From Corynebacterium sp. ES2730-CONJ (GTDB lineage Bacteria > Actinomycetota > Actinomycetes > Mycobacteriales > Mycobacteriaceae), in assembly GCF_024834055.1 (NCBI RefSeq), contig NZ_JANUXZ010000001.1:310001-374000 (forward strand): a stretch of DNA of 64,000 nucleotides, written 5' to 3'. The position numbers were made by a program, and so were the translations under genes. Under the pieces are notes generated by a model. That model saw nothing but the letters and a program-made list of their open reading frames with translations, made no database searches and was not told the origin of the DNA. Shown here piece by piece: positions 8,853-18,556 of the stretch (position 1 is the stretch's first letter; each line of letters begins with the position of its first letter).

Positions 8853-9517
8853 GCGCTCTCGCTCAGCACCGCAGTTGCCGCAATAATATAGCCATCTGCA
8901 ATCATCCACCGTCCCTCGATAAAAGGGACGGGGGTGGGCCGGACCAGAAGGTAGGAGACGAAGTTTCCATCTAGGCGAATATCGATTTCGGCCTGTTCGA
9001 AACCGAGCCATCGATGGGTCAGTGGGAACCACGCTTTATACGTGGCTTCTTTGGCACAGAACAGCAAGCGATCTGCACACGTGATACCTTGTTTGCGTAA
9101 TTGCTCGAGTTGGGCGAGTTCCCCTCGCCGGGCAATCGACCCCAGGATCCCCTCTGGTAAATGCTCAGCTATCTCTGCATCGAGTCCCATTGAGCGCACC
9201 CGCGATCGTGGTGCCACCACCGCAGCTCGCAGACCGTCGGTATGAGTGAGGGAGCCGGAAACTGCCTCTGGCCATACCGGCATTCCGCGTTCTCCACGCA
9301 CAATGGGGTGCCCTGATTCGCACCCGAGTGCCCGTAAGGCTTGGTGGGCACAAAAGCGACCGTCGCCGAACTCGGCCTTTCGTTTATCAACCGCATGGTG
9401 CACCGCTGCTTGTTCCGTGGGGTGCAATTGCCTGAAATGCCGAAGATCAACGGATTGAGGATCCACTTTGAGGACATGGAAGCGAGCGGACTCAGGGAAT
9501 AAATTAGCCTCTACCAT
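8849..9517 (-). CDS. 4'-phosphopantetheinyl transferase superfamily protein
   Basis: Transfers the phosphopantetheine arm of CoA to carrier proteins. In mycolic-acid bacteria the PptT-type enzyme activates the mycolate polyketide synthase and siderophore synthetases. 222 aa. The Mg2+-binding motif GLDAEIAEHLPEG (~112-124) and the signature FCAKEATYKAWF (~160-171) are both present. It starts 3 nt after the stop of the phosphoesterase gene, so translation is probably coupled. The pairing of a Ppt gene with a metallophosphoesterase next to truB is typical of the group. The exact substrate is inferred. Confidence 0.92.
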   Translation of the reverse strand: MVEANLFPESARFHVLKVDPQSVDLRHFRQLHPTEQAAVHHAVDKRKAEFGDGRFCAHQALRALGCESGHPIVRGERGMPVWPEAVSGSLTHTDGLRAAVVAPRSRVRSMGLDAEIAEHLPEGILGSIARRGELAQLEQLRKQGITCADRLLFCAKEATYKAWFPLTHRWLGFEQAEIDIRLDGNFVSYLLVRPTPVPFIEGRWMIADGYIIAATAVLSESA

Positions 9518-9520
9518 GCG

Positions 9521-10318
9521 CTATGATGCCTCCACGACTGGGTAGGGCCACTGTCGACTATTGATAGTGGCTTGCCACTCTCGCGGATAGCCCAAAGAGA
9601 CCTCGAGGTGATTGATACCCTCCACCTTTAGGCACCCAGGATTGTGGAGGTGACCATACACTACCGCTTCGGCCTGATATCGTTGCGCCCAGGTACGCGT
9701 ATGACGAGTTCCGCACCAGAGGCCGATCTCTTTATATGTGAGCTGGTTCACCGGCTCTACCACGAGCGGCCAGTGATTAACCAAAATAGTGGGGCCGGAG
9801 ATTCTACTCAACCGTTTGACCGAGTACGCGAGCCTGTCCCAGCACCACGCGCGAATATCGACAAAGGGAGCTATAGCGAATTCGTCGGTTAGCATAATGC
9901 CCTTATCGCGAGCGGCTTGCACTGCTTGCTCGACGCTAAGATCGGGTTGCCTAAAGGAGTAGTCATAGAGCGTAAATAACGGCACAACCGTACGGCCGTG
10001 GAATACAGGATACGGATCTTCAGGGGTTAGGACATCAATTTGCCGGCAACGTCGCACTAATTCTTCGTATTTCGCCCGGCCCAGAAAGGTATCGCCGGTG
10101 CGCATAAATAACTCGTGGTTGCCTGGTACCCAGATTACTGTGGAAAATGTGCGGCGTAGCTTGCCAAGAATTTTAATGACCACTTCGGTGCGCTCAGCCA
10201 CATCGCCAGCGACAATCAACCAATCGGACGGATCACGAGCCTTGATGGATTCGATCATCTCCCGGTTGTGCTTAACCGCTCCATGCAAGTCGGCGACCGC
10301 CCACAGCGTTTGGGTCAT
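9521..10318 (-). CDS. calcineurin-like metallophosphoesterase
   Basis: Cytoplasmic phosphoesterase of unknown substrate. 265 aa. All metal-site motifs are seen in order: ADLHG (~11), GDVAE (~38), GNHE (~66), a later His (VNHWPL, ~180) and GHLH (~222). ATG at 10318 is preceded by AAGGAG at 5 nt; a GTG two codons upstream (10324) is less well placed. It lies directly upstream of, and is coupled to, the phosphopantetheinyl transferase, suggesting a shared role that the sequence does not reveal. Confidence 0.9.
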   Translation of the reverse strand: MTQTLWAVADLHGAVKHNREMIESIKARDPSDWLIVAGDVAERTEVVIKILGKLRRTFSTVIWVPGNHELFMRTGDTFLGRAKYEELVRRCRQIDVLTPEDPYPVFHGRTVVPLFTLYDYSFRQPDLSVEQAVQAARDKGIMLTDEFAIAPFVDIRAWCWDRLAYSVKRLSRISGPTILVNHWPLVVEPVNQLTYKEIGLWCGTRHTRTWAQRYQAEAVVYGHLHNPGCLKVEGINHLEVSLGYPREWQATINSRQWPYPVVEAS

Positions 10319-10358
10319 ATTCACTCCTTCGAAGTGGGTACGCAGAAGCTGGAACGCA

Positions 10359-11723
10359 CTATCTTTCAGTATAGGTTGCGTAGTTGGAAGCGAGGGCCCG
10401 GCTGGCCCATTTCATGGAATAGAAGCGCCCCACAACGCTGAAGAATCGGATCATCATAAAAGCGAGAATCCCCCACCAGACCCCTTGCAGGCCTAAGCCA
10501 AAGTAGTTGGCAATCCACACTCCCGGCAGGAATCCGCCGAGGACACCGATAAGCGTCGTGGTTCGCAGGTATGCCGCATCGGCTGCGCCCAATAAAACTC
10601 CGTCAAGGGCGAATACCACACCAGCTACGATAATCATAAATACGAGCTGCCACCATGGGCCCGCGATCTCTTTAAGAACCGACTGATCGGTGGTAAACAG
10701 AGGAGGAACCATCCGGTAACTGGCTGCGAGCACTGCCGCGAGCAGCACAGAAAATCCCAGAGAATAGAGCAAAATTCGCTGACCTACTTGCCTAGCAGCC
10801 TTCAAACTCTGCGCCCCTAACGCTGCACCCACGAGGGTCTGGGCAGCAATAGCCAGAGAATCGAGGAGCAGGCTAAAGAAATTCCACAGTTGAAGAAGTA
10901 CCTGGTGCGCGCCCAAAGCTTGCGCACTGATGCGTCCAGCTACCGCGGCTGCAGACAAAAAAGCCACCTGGAAGGCGAGAGAACGAACAATGAGATCTCG
11001 ACCCAGAATTAACTGATCCTTAATGATCCGCGCGTCGGGAGCCCAGCTCCCCTTATGCATAAGCACCAGGGCTCCTACAAACAGACCAGCCATAATGGCT
11101 TCGGCAGCCAGAGTCGCCCACGCCGACCCGACGATTCCGTAGCGGTGAACCAATACCAGAATGAGAACCGCGCCTGGACCTAGGCCCAGCAGCGTGAAAA
11201 TGAGCGGTAGCTTCGTATTTTGAATCCCGCGCAGCCAGCCGTTACCCGCCATGGAACATAGCACCATCGGGATCGCGAAAGAAGTGATTCGCAACCAGGT
11301 GGTCGCGAGCTCGCTTACCTCTGAATTAGCGGAGATCCACAGGCTAAACCATGGAGCCCCAAACCACATAATCAGTGCGAGCACGATTCCCACGGCGATC
11401 CCCACCCAAGTTGCCTGTACCCCTTCGGCGATAGCGCTGCTTCGATCCCCCGCTCCGAAATATCGTGCAGAACGGGCAGTGGTTCCATAAGAAAGAAAAG
11501 TCAGCTGCGTGGTCACAATAGAGAACAATGTCGTTCCTGTTGCTAAAGCCGCTAAGAACTCTCCTCCTCCAAACCGTCCGACTGCTGCAGTATCGAGTAG
11601 CAGGAAGAGCGGAGTAGCAATGAGGACGCCAAGGGCAGGAAGCGCCAGCGCGAGAATTGATCGAGCACTAGGCAACTCATACGTATCCGAGTGGGACTGC
11701 TCAGTAATCATCGAATTATTCAT
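10359..11723 (-). CDS. MATE family efflux transporter (DinF type)
   Basis: Multidrug and toxin extrusion family membrane protein, about 12 predicted transmembrane segments in 454 aa, exporting organic cations or other toxic compounds by Na+ or H+ antiport. Hydrophobic segments run throughout, starting at ILALALPALGVLIATPLFLLL with the family-typical DTAAVGRFGG. It follows rbfA by 26 nt. In related genomes a DHH-family phosphoesterase gene usually lies between rbfA and this transporter; none is present here. Confidence 0.92.
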   Translation of the reverse strand: MNNSMITEQSHSDTYELPSARSILALALPALGVLIATPLFLLLDTAAVGRFGGGEFLAALATGTTLFSIVTTQLTFLSYGTTARSARYFGAGDRSSAIAEGVQATWVGIAVGIVLALIMWFGAPWFSLWISANSEVSELATTWLRITSFAIPMVLCSMAGNGWLRGIQNTKLPLIFTLLGLGPGAVLILVLVHRYGIVGSAWATLAAEAIMAGLFVGALVLMHKGSWAPDARIIKDQLILGRDLIVRSLAFQVAFLSAAAVAGRISAQALGAHQVLLQLWNFFSLLLDSLAIAAQTLVGAALGAQSLKAARQVGQRILLYSLGFSVLLAAVLAASYRMVPPLFTTDQSVLKEIAGPWWQLVFMIIVAGVVFALDGVLLGAADAAYLRTTTLIGVLGGFLPGVWIANYFGLGLQGVWWGILAFMMIRFFSVVGRFYSMKWASRALASNYATYTER

Positions 11724-11749
11724 AGCCTATCGGCTGCGAGCGCCTAGCT

Positions 11750-12175
11750 CTAGTTCTTGTAGGGATTCTCGTCGCCAGCGGGCCGGGCATTCTTCCGCAA
11801 CTCCGCCAATTCTGCATCGCGCTCACGAGCCCGCGCTAAGAGATCCTCCATGCGGGCAGAGGTCTCCGGGACGGTATCGAGTTCGAATTTCAGGGTAGGT
11901 GTAAAACGCACTGAGAGCGCTTCACCTACTATCTTGCGTAGTGAACCACGAGCTTTTTCCAGCCCTTCAGCGGCTCGTTCGTGGTCTGCTGGCTGGTCGA
12001 TGCTAGCTCCACGCACGGTGTAGTAGAGAGTCGCATCGTGGAGGTCACCGGTTACTCGAGCGTCGGTGATCGTAACAAATTCCAAACGCGGATCTTTGAT
12101 CTCCCGTTCGATGGCGGTAGCAACAATTTGTAGGATCCTTTTTGCCAGACGCTGTGCGCGAGAATTATCTGCCAT
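11750..12175 (-). CDS. rbfA: 30S ribosome-binding factor A
   Basis: Binds the 30S subunit during 16S rRNA maturation and helps in cold adaptation. 141 aa with the N-terminal [19 protein letters not shown] helix and the KH-like core around [30 protein letters not shown]. The C-terminal tail is charged. The start is preceded by AAGGAG. It lies downstream of infB but is separated by a strong terminator, so it has its own promoter or depends on read-through. Confidence 0.96.
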   Translation of the reverse strand: MADNSRAQRLAKRILQIVATAIEREIKDPRLEFVTITDARVTGDLHDATLYYTVRGASIDQPADHERAAEGLEKARGSLRKIVGEALSVRFTPTLKFELDTVPETSARMEDLLARARERDAELAELRKNARPAGDENPYKN

Positions 12176-12318
12176 GAAAACTCACTCCTTGAATAATATT
12201 TTTTTTATCACGAGGTGCGGGGGCGCTCACTTTTCGGTGCACCTGAACCTCTCTTAAATAGTATCGGTTTAGTGCTCAATTAACGATCCGAGGCGAGAAA
12301 GCTATATAGCGCAGAAAA

Positions 12319-12356
12319 ATCCCGCTGTGAGAGGGATATTCTTCTCACAGCGGGAT
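12319..12356 (-). terminator. rho-independent terminator of infB
   Basis: A perfect 14-bp stem, ATCCCGCTGTGAGA (12319-12332) / TCTCACAGCGGGAT (12343-12356), with a 10-nt loop. On the minus strand TTTTTC follows directly. It lies 8 nt beyond the infB stop. Confidence 0.92.
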
Positions 12357-12363
12357 AGTCAGC

Positions 12364-15267
12364 CTATTTATCGCGAGGTACTTCGACCTTCTCGTAGGCT
12401 TCGATTATGTCGCCCACCTCGATATTCGGGTAGCTGAGCACCATACCGCACTCATAACCTGCAGCCACCTCGGTCACGTCGTCTTTTTCTCGACGTAACG
12501 AGCTGATTGTGGCATCACTGGTTACTACGTTGCCATCTCGGATCAAGCGGATCGATGCACCACGGCGCATCTTGCCATCTTCGACCTTGCAGCCCGCGAT
12601 AAGGCCGACAGAGGAGGCCTTAAAGATGGCGCGAATTTCAGCGCGTCCGACATCGCGGTCTTCGTAGACCGGCTTGAGCATGCCGCGCAGAGCGGACTCA
12701 ACTTCCTCAATCGCGCGGTAGATAACCGTGTAGTAGCGGATATCTACACCCTCAGCGTTTGCTTCCTCGGTTGCCTTACCTTCGGAACGCACGTTGAAGG
12801 CGATGATGACGGCATCGGAAGCGGCAGCAAGCGATACGTTGGTCTGGGTTACTGCACCCACGCCGCGGTCGATGATATTGAGCTCGACTTCGTCGTCCAT
12901 ATCGATCTGTAGGAGGGCTTCCTCCAAAGCTTCCACCGAACCGGCGTTATCGCCCTTAAGGATGAGGTTGAGCGTGGAGTGCTCGCGCAATACTGCATCC
13001 AGATCCTCGAGAGAAACGCGCTTGCGAGTCTTCGCAGCCAATGCGTTGCGCTTGCGGGCATTTCGCTGATTTGCAATCTGGCGAGCGACGCGATCATCCT
13101 CAACAACCAGTAGGTTATCACCAGCGCCTGGAACTCCGTTGAGGCCCTGTACCTGGACTGGACGCGATGGACCAGCTTCCTCCACGTCATTGCCGTGCTC
13201 GTCGACCATGCGGCGAACACGACCATATGCGTCGCCGGCTACGATCGAATCGCCGACGCGCAGGGTGCCTCGCTGCACAATTACGGTGGCCACCGGGCCA
13301 CGGCCGCGATCCAGGTGTGCTTCAATAGCAACGCCTTGGGCATCCATCTCGGGGTTAGCACGCAGATCCAATGAAGCATCCGCGGTGAGCAGAACCGATT
13401 CGAGGAGGTTATCGATATTGATATTTTCCTTAGCGGAAATATCAACGAACATGGTGTCGCCACCATATTCCTCCGGGATCAGTCCATATTCGGAAAGTTG
13501 ACCACGGATACGATCAGGAGAAGCCCCCGGCTTATCAATCTTGTTCACAGCCACAACTACTGGCACATCTGCTGCCTTGGCATGGTTGATCGCCTCGATG
13601 GTCTGGGGCATCACTCCGTCATCTGCGGCCACCACGAGTACGGCGATATCAGTGGATTTGGCACCACGGGCACGCATGGCGGTGAAGGCCTCGTGTCCTG
13701 GCGTATCTAGGAAGGTGATCTTTCGATCGCGGCCCTCGATATCAACCTGAACCTGGTAGGCACCGATCCCCTGGGTGATTCCACCTGCCTCGCCGGAACC
13801 GACGTTAGCCTTCCTGATGGTATCCAGTAGTCGAGTTTTACCATGGTCGACGTGGCCCATTACGGTCACAACTGGAGGCCTAAATTCTAGATCGTCTTCG
13901 GTTCCGGCGTCTTCGCCAAACTGCAGATCGAAGGTCTCCAGTAGCTCACGATCTTCATCTTCTGGGGAAACGACCTCAACGACGTAGTTCATTTCTTCGC
14001 CCAAAAGCTGGAGGGTTTCCTCGGAAACGGAAGCCGTGGCTGTTACCATCTCGCCCAAGTTGAACAGTGCTTGCACCAATGCCGATGCATCGGTATCAAT
14101 CTTGTCAGCAAAGTCGGAGAGAGAAGCTCCGCGAGCGAGCCGCACGGTAGCGCCAGCGCCATTGGGCAGCGCGACGCCACCAATGACATTTGGCACCTGC
14201 ATGGACTCGTACTCGTTACGCTTCTGCCGTTTCGACTTGCGTCCGCGGCGAGGGGCGCCACCTGGGCGTCCGAAAGCACCCGCGGTTCCTCCGCGTCGAC
14301 CACCGCGACCTGCGCCGCCTGGTCGATTCGGTCCAAAGCCGCCGCCCTGATTATTGCCACCTCGGCCACCTCGACCCCCAGAAGCTGCGCGCTCTGGCAT
14401 AGCTCCTGGTGATGGATGGTTCGGCATCATAGCTGGCGAAGGACGACGTCCTCCTCCTTGACGCTCTTGGTTATTCGGACGATCTTGTCCGCCTGGGCGC
14501 TGACGATCACCTTGAGGGCGATTGCCACCCTGACCTCCGCGAGCACCGCGAGCTGGGCGGTCGCCGGTGGATCCTCCTGGGCGCGGACCGGGGCGCCCTC
14601 CTGGACGCGGACCTGGTCGGTCTTGGCCTCCGGTAGAGAATGGGTTATTTGCCACTCGACGTGCGCCTGGCTTTGGAGCAGGCTTCGCTTGTGGCTTTGG
14701 CATTGTCCCTGGGGTGGGTCCCGCTGGCTTAGCAGCTGGAGCAGGCTTATCAGAGCTTGCACTAGCAGGCTCTGAGAAAGTTGGGCTTGCCGGCTTGGCA
14801 GTTTGGGCTGCTGGATTGACAGGCTTCGCTACTTGCTCAGTGGGCTTCGCTTTGGGTGCAGCTGGTTTTGCTTTTTGCTCCACAGGTTTCGCAGGGGTGG
14901 CGGCAGGCGCACTTGGCTTGGGAGAAGCCGGTTTTGCAGTCTGAGCTGCTGGCTGAGCGGCTGGAGCGGCTGGCTTTGCGACCTGAGCTGCGGGTTTAGC
15001 CGCTTGGGCTGCAGGTTTAGCAGGCTTTGCTGCGGGTTTGGTAGTCTGCTCAGCTTTTTGGGTATCAGCTTGAGGTGTTTCTGCGGCGGCAGGTGCAGCT
15101 TCCGCCTGCGCGGCATAATGCGCCTTCATGCGCTTGACTACCGGTGGTTCTATGGTTGAGGAAGCAGTTTTGACAAACTCGCCTTTATCTCTGAGTGTGG
15201 CAAGTAACTCCTTGCTGGTGATACCGAGCTGTTTAGCGAGCTCATGTACACGTAATTTTCCGGGCAC
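12364..15267 (-). CDS. infB: translation initiation factor IF-2
   Basis: GTPase that brings initiator tRNA to the 30S subunit. 967 aa from the chosen start. The N-terminal IF2N module ([20 protein letters not shown]) is followed by a long low-complexity linker: Ala/Pro/Lys-rich repeats (~70-210), then a Gly/Arg/Pro-rich tract (~215-350). The G domain has GHVDHGKT (~480), [24 protein letters not shown] and SAKENINID, with the two C-terminal beta-barrel domains after it. The start is GTG at 15267, just after AAGGAG; a longer frame from 15297 lacks support. Part of the usual rimP-nusA-ylxR-infB series. Confidence 0.97.
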   Translation of the reverse strand: MPGKLRVHELAKQLGITSKELLATLRDKGEFVKTASSTIEPPVVKRMKAHYAAQAEAAPAAAETPQADTQKAEQTTKPAAKPAKPAAQAAKPAAQVAKPAAPAAQPAAQTAKPASPKPSAPAATPAKPVEQKAKPAAPKAKPTEQVAKPVNPAAQTAKPASPTFSEPASASSDKPAPAAKPAGPTPGTMPKPQAKPAPKPGARRVANNPFSTGGQDRPGPRPGGRPGPRPGGSTGDRPARGARGGQGGNRPQGDRQRPGGQDRPNNQERQGGGRRPSPAMMPNHPSPGAMPERAASGGRGGRGGNNQGGGFGPNRPGGAGRGGRRGGTAGAFGRPGGAPRRGRKSKRQKRNEYESMQVPNVIGGVALPNGAGATVRLARGASLSDFADKIDTDASALVQALFNLGEMVTATASVSEETLQLLGEEMNYVVEVVSPEDEDRELLETFDLQFGEDAGTEDDLEFRPPVVTVMGHVDHGKTRLLDTIRKANVGSGEAGGITQGIGAYQVQVDIEGRDRKITFLDTPGHEAFTAMRARGAKSTDIAVLVVAADDGVMPQTIEAINHAKAADVPVVVAVNKIDKPGASPDRIRGQLSEYGLIPEEYGGDTMFVDISAKENINIDNLLESVLLTADASLDLRANPEMDAQGVAIEAHLDRGRGPVATVIVQRGTLRVGDSIVAGDAYGRVRRMVDEHGNDVEEAGPSRPVQVQGLNGVPGAGDNLLVVEDDRVARQIANQRNARKRNALAAKTRKRVSLEDLDAVLREHSTLNLILKGDNAGSVEALEEALLQIDMDDEVELNIIDRGVGAVTQTNVSLAAASDAVIIAFNVRSEGKATEEANAEGVDIRYYTVIYRAIEEVESALRGMLKPVYEDRDVGRAEIRAIFKASSVGLIAGCKVEDGKMRRGASIRLIRDGNVVTSDATISSLRREKDDVTEVAAGYECGMVLSYPNIEVGDIIEAYEKVEVPRDK

Positions 15268-15388
15268 TTTTCTCCTTGTGTTATGGATAGAAAACAAGCA
15301 GATAGCCTGAAGTCCTGGAAAATACCCGCGGAGTACAGCCTATATGCAGTTTTCTAGCCGAATGTCATTGACGTTCATCGCTGATGCT

Positions 15389-15745
15389 TCATGATGTGCT
15401 CATCAGTGTTCGGTCTCTTTCTATTTCCTTGGTGTGTTCGTGGCTCGCCTGAATATGTTGGCGCAACGAACGGGTATCGAGTGGTCCCGACACGCGCAGC
15501 GACCGGGTAAACGCCCGCTGTTTTTCCGCTAATTCCACTGCTTCAAGATTTGGGGTAATCCAACATCCACGACCTGGAAGCCGGCGGTGCGGATCGGGCA
15601 CGAGTGCATCTTTATTCGAACTGAGAACAACGCGCAAAAGCGTGCTGTCATGAGCCCGGGTACGGAAGGCGATACAGGTGCGAATACGGATAGTCGGTGC
15701 ATTAGCGCCGTCGCCTGGCGACGACTGCATAAAGCTCGAGCTCAC
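15389..15745 (-). CDS. ylxR: YlxR family (DUF448) RNA-binding protein
   Basis: Small protein encoded between nusA and infB in most bacteria, thought to bind RNA and reported to affect RNase P or transcription in some species. 118 aa. The family signature is recognisable as RTCIAFRTRAHDSTLLRVV followed by DPHRRLPGRGCWI, although the usual Cys-x-x-Cys-like part of the first motif is altered (CIAF). The start is GTG at 15745 with AAGGA 7 nt upstream. A 294-nt gap separates it from nusA, unusually wide for this operon, suggesting a separate promoter. Confidence 0.85.
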   Translation of the reverse strand: MSSSFMQSSPGDGANAPTIRIRTCIAFRTRAHDSTLLRVVLSSNKDALVPDPHRRLPGRGCWITPNLEAVELAEKQRAFTRSLRVSGPLDTRSLRQHIQASHEHTKEIERDRTLMSTS

Positions 15746-16039
15746 GTACTATTCCTTATCTTCGACCTTCACAGGCCACTCGCACTATTGATTCCAATAT
15801 CAAGTCTGCGTAGTTTAAGCGGTAGCGTTTGATCTTTTCCCCCGCTTAGATATTATCGACATCTTGATAATACTGGCAGTAAAAATGAAACAGCTCTGCG
15901 TGACTGCAAATTCCACAATCAACAGGGCCTAAACCCATAGTAGTCGACGGAACAGAAAAAGTTAAGTTCTTTCCCCCTAAGAGACCGTGCATCGCTGTCT
16001 ATATAGATGTCGGCTCAACACGGTCGTCGGACTAATGAT
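15746..16039. other. intergenic gap between nusA and ylxR
   Basis: No coding frame seen. It contains an inverted repeat TATTATC (15851-15857) / GATAATA (15866-15872) with 8-nt spacing, roughly 105 nt before the ylxR start. This could be an operator or a weak hairpin. No clear T-tailed terminator for nusA is visible. Confidence 0.4.
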
Positions 16040-17038
16040 CTATTCCGCGTCGGAGCGAATATCGATTTTCCAGCCAGTCAGGCGAGCGGCCAAACGAGCA
16101 TTCTGTCCCTCTTTGCCAATAGCTAAGGAGAGCTGATAATCAGGAACTGTCACTTGGGCGATCTGCTGCTCGGGGTCCGTAATAGTAACATTGACTACTT
16201 TCGACGGAGCGAGCGCATTTCCTACATAGGTTGCAGGATCGTCGGAAAAGTCGATAATGTCGATTTTCTCCCCTCCCAATTCCTGCATGATATTACTGAC
16301 TCGTTGTCCACGCGGCCCGATGCATGCACCTTTTGCGTTAAGCCCTTTGACATTAGCTTTCACAGCAACCTTGGAGCGATGGCCTGCTTCGCGCGCAATG
16401 GAAACGATCTCTACCGAGGAATCGGCAACTTCAGGGATTTCTAGCTCAAATAGCCGACGCACGAGCTCTGGGTGGGTACGCGAGAGATTAATGCTGAGCG
16501 AGCGTTGATTCTGACTAACCCCCACGACAAAGCTCTTGACGCGGTCTCCGTGGTGCAGCTTTTCTCCTGGAATCTGTTCAGCTGGAAGAAGCACGCCGTC
16601 TTGGCCGTCCATCTCGGTACCAAGGTGGACCACTACCATGCCGCGCTCGTTGGCCATAGCATCGGCTTGAACGACACCAGTAACAACAGTGCCCTCATAA
16701 TCCGAATATGCTACATACGCCTGCCGAGCTTCAGCCTCGCGGAGCCTTTTAACGATTGCGTCTCGCACAGCGTGGGCGCCGAGTCGATCGAAGTGGCTTG
16801 GGGTATCATCGTATTCCGATTCCACGTTGCCCTCGGCATCGAGGCTGGAGACGATGACCGCGACGGAACCTGTTTGAATATCGATATCCACCCGGGTACG
16901 CGTATTGTCCTGTGGAGGGACATCTTTATACTCGCGGTAGGCGAACATCAAAGCGGTGGCAATGGTATCGACCAAGTCTCGCACCGGGATACCTTTTTCC
17001 GATTCAATTGCTTTGAGTGCCGCAACATCAATATTCAC
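16040..17038 (-). CDS. nusA: transcription termination/antitermination factor NusA
   Basis: RNA polymerase-associated factor for pausing, termination and antitermination. 332 aa, the usual actinobacterial length, without the acidic repeats of E. coli NusA. The N-terminal RNAP-binding domain is followed by S1 (GTVVTGVVQADAMANERGMVVVHLG, ~115-180) and two KH domains, with GPRGQRVSNIMQELGGEKIDII (~242) and IGKEGQNARLAARLTGWKIDI (~308). The start is GTG at 17038 with AAGGG further upstream than usual. It follows rimP by 48 nt. Confidence 0.97.
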   Translation of the reverse strand: MNIDVAALKAIESEKGIPVRDLVDTIATALMFAYREYKDVPPQDNTRTRVDIDIQTGSVAVIVSSLDAEGNVESEYDDTPSHFDRLGAHAVRDAIVKRLREAEARQAYVAYSDYEGTVVTGVVQADAMANERGMVVVHLGTEMDGQDGVLLPAEQIPGEKLHHGDRVKSFVVGVSQNQRSLSINLSRTHPELVRRLFELEIPEVADSSVEIVSIAREAGHRSKVAVKANVKGLNAKGACIGPRGQRVSNIMQELGGEKIDIIDFSDDPATYVGNALAPSKVVNVTITDPEQQIAQVTVPDYQLSLAIGKEGQNARLAARLTGWKIDIRSDAE

Positions 17039-17086
17039 TTTTAATAAAGTCCCTTCGTGGAGATTAAATCTGACTGTTTTAGCTAA

Positions 17087-17626
17087 CTACACAGTGGCCA
17101 GCTCGTCAAAAGACATGGACACAAGCTCGAGTTCGGACTGAGGTGCGTCAGAAAACTCAACTTCCTGGTGTGCGTGCAGGATCTGTTCAATCTCGAAAGC
17201 TGCTGCGCGAGCTATCCCTTTTGTACTGCTAATGAGCACGACGTGAGTGTGATCCTCATTCAGGGGACCAACACGAAACCGCTCCTTTTTATCATGGACG
17301 ACCACCGTCACCAGGCGGCCACGGGCACGGCGCCAGTGACGCGGTAGGGTTAACGGCAGATCCAGACCCGGTGTACCAACTTCGAGGGTATAACCGGCAC
17401 CAAAGTTGAGCCTCCGGGCCTCCTCCTCGGCATCGAAAAGCGCAGAAATTTCCAACGACAAAGCCTCAAGCTGGTCTGAATGTGGGTGCTCATCAGAGTC
17501 AATGGCAATGGCTACGGTGGTTTTCTTGCCAGCGAGAGCAATACGGATATCTTCAATATCTACACCATACTGCGAAGCTAGGGGTTCTAGAGTTATCAGG
17601 AGAGTTTCTTTGCTAGGAAAAGCCAT
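17087..17626 (-). CDS. rimP: ribosome maturation factor RimP
   Basis: Assembly factor for the 30S subunit that acts near ribosomal protein S12. 179 aa from MAFPSKETLL. The family pattern is seen in GVDIEDIRIA near the N-terminus, the central EVGTPGLDLPLTLPRHWRRARGR segment and an SH3-like C-terminal part. The open frame runs 40 codons further upstream, but that part overlaps the divergent lipoprotein gene and has no family similarity, so ATG at 17626 is chosen. First gene of the nusA-infB series. Confidence 0.94.
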   Translation of the reverse strand: MAFPSKETLLITLEPLASQYGVDIEDIRIALAGKKTTVAIAIDSDEHPHSDQLEALSLEISALFDAEEEARRLNFGAGYTLEVGTPGLDLPLTLPRHWRRARGRLVTVVVHDKKERFRVGPLNEDHTHVVLISSTKGIARAAAFEIEQILHAHQEVEFSDAPQSELELVSMSFDELATV

Positions 17627-17640
17627 AAGGGCGATGGTAG

Positions 17641-17646
17641 TACAAT
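17641..17646 (+). promoter_or_regulatory. -10 element for the DUF4439 lipoprotein gene
   Basis: TACAAT fits the -10 consensus and ends 8 nt before ATG 17655, which has no ribosome-binding site. A leaderless or near-leaderless transcript is likely. No clear -35. Confidence 0.4.
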
Positions 17647-17654
17647 GACCGACT

Positions 17655-18497
17655 ATGACACGATTTCGCATCTCATTCCTGCCCCTATGCGCTCTCGTCC
17701 TCGGTCTTATCCTCGGTGGCTGCGCAGCCCCATCACCCCACCCCACCTTGGCTGGGCTTTACCGGGTCAGCGAGGGGGAGCAACAGCAAGAACTGGGTGC
17801 CGAGATCGCCAGGTTGTGCGGTCACCTCAGGGATGGCGAGGTCCCGGCCAGTTGCACTCCTGAGGGAACTGATACATTCCTGACAGAATCCTCGACACAG
17901 GATTTTTCCGCCGATACAGCGGGCATCCTCAATATTATCGCTGATATCCCTCAAGAGTCTCTGCCTCTTATCGTTGACCAATATCTCTTCTATGCCACAA
18001 CAAATGCCGAACCTATTTCCCAAGTAGTGGTTAAGTTGGATATTCCCGCTGCCGCACAACGCAATCCAGACGGTACGGCTCCCCAACAGGAACCAGATCC
18101 CGAGACCCACTCTCATAATGCTGCTTTTGTTGATCTCGTTGCGGCCAGGGAAGCGCTACGCCGCGAATACGGTTTTCTCTACGCCCTTGGCATGGCAACT
18201 GCATTTGCTGACGATATGCAGGACCAGAGAATAGCGCAGCTGGAAAAAGTCCATCAGCGAATTGCGGATAGTCTGGAGTTCGCCCTCAACGAGGATGCTT
18301 TTATCCCGGTGCCAGCGGCCGGATATAGCTTCGATGATCTCGAGCTTCCTTACGATGATAGAAGTGCAGCCGCATTTGTGGACGAGCTAGTTGCAAGTAA
18401 CGAACGGGACTGGCAAGCCTTCGCTTCCCAGGCGCATCATGCGCCATGGCGCACGACTTCACTGAGCACCTTAGGTTACCTGACGAATCCACAATAG
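17655..18497 (+). CDS. lipoprotein with DUF4439 (ferritin-like) domain
   Basis: Predicted membrane-anchored lipoprotein of unknown function, 280 aa. A signal peptide (basic MTRFR, then a hydrophobic stretch) ends in the lipobox LILGGC, with the lipidated Cys near residue 23. The C-terminal half (~155-275) is helical and resembles the DUF4439 family, which has a ferritin-like fold; similar genes lie next to rimP in other corynebacteria. The middle part is less conserved and has a Pro/Glu-rich linker (~145-155). Oriented opposite to rimP and convergent with proS. Whether it binds metal is unknown. Confidence 0.8.
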   Translation: MTRFRISFLPLCALVLGLILGGCAAPSPHPTLAGLYRVSEGEQQQELGAEIARLCGHLRDGEVPASCTPEGTDTFLTESSTQDFSADTAGILNIIADIPQESLPLIVDQYLFYATTNAEPISQVVVKLDIPAAAQRNPDGTAPQQEPDPETHSHNAAFVDLVAAREALRREYGFLYALGMATAFADDMQDQRIAQLEKVHQRIADSLEFALNEDAFIPVPAAGYSFDDLELPYDDRSAAAFVDELVASNERDWQAFASQAHHAPWRTTSLSTLGYLTNPQ

Positions 18498-18510
18498 GCA
18501 CGCAGCAGAA

Positions 18511-18545
18511 AAGGGCCACGGACGCTAGAGAGTCCCGTGGCCCTT
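18511..18545. terminator. bidirectional terminator between lipoprotein gene and proS
   Basis: An 11-bp stem AAGGGCCACGG (18511-18521) / CCGTGGCCCTT (18535-18545) lies between two convergent stops. The T run is short on both sides (CCCTT; CTTTTC on the minus strand). Confidence 0.7.
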
Positions 18546-18556
18546 GATACTCGAAA

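Noticed and set aside
17627-17746. N-terminal extension of rimP by 40 codons
   Set aside because: It overlaps the divergent lipoprotein gene, has no homology to RimP and has no ribosome-binding site.
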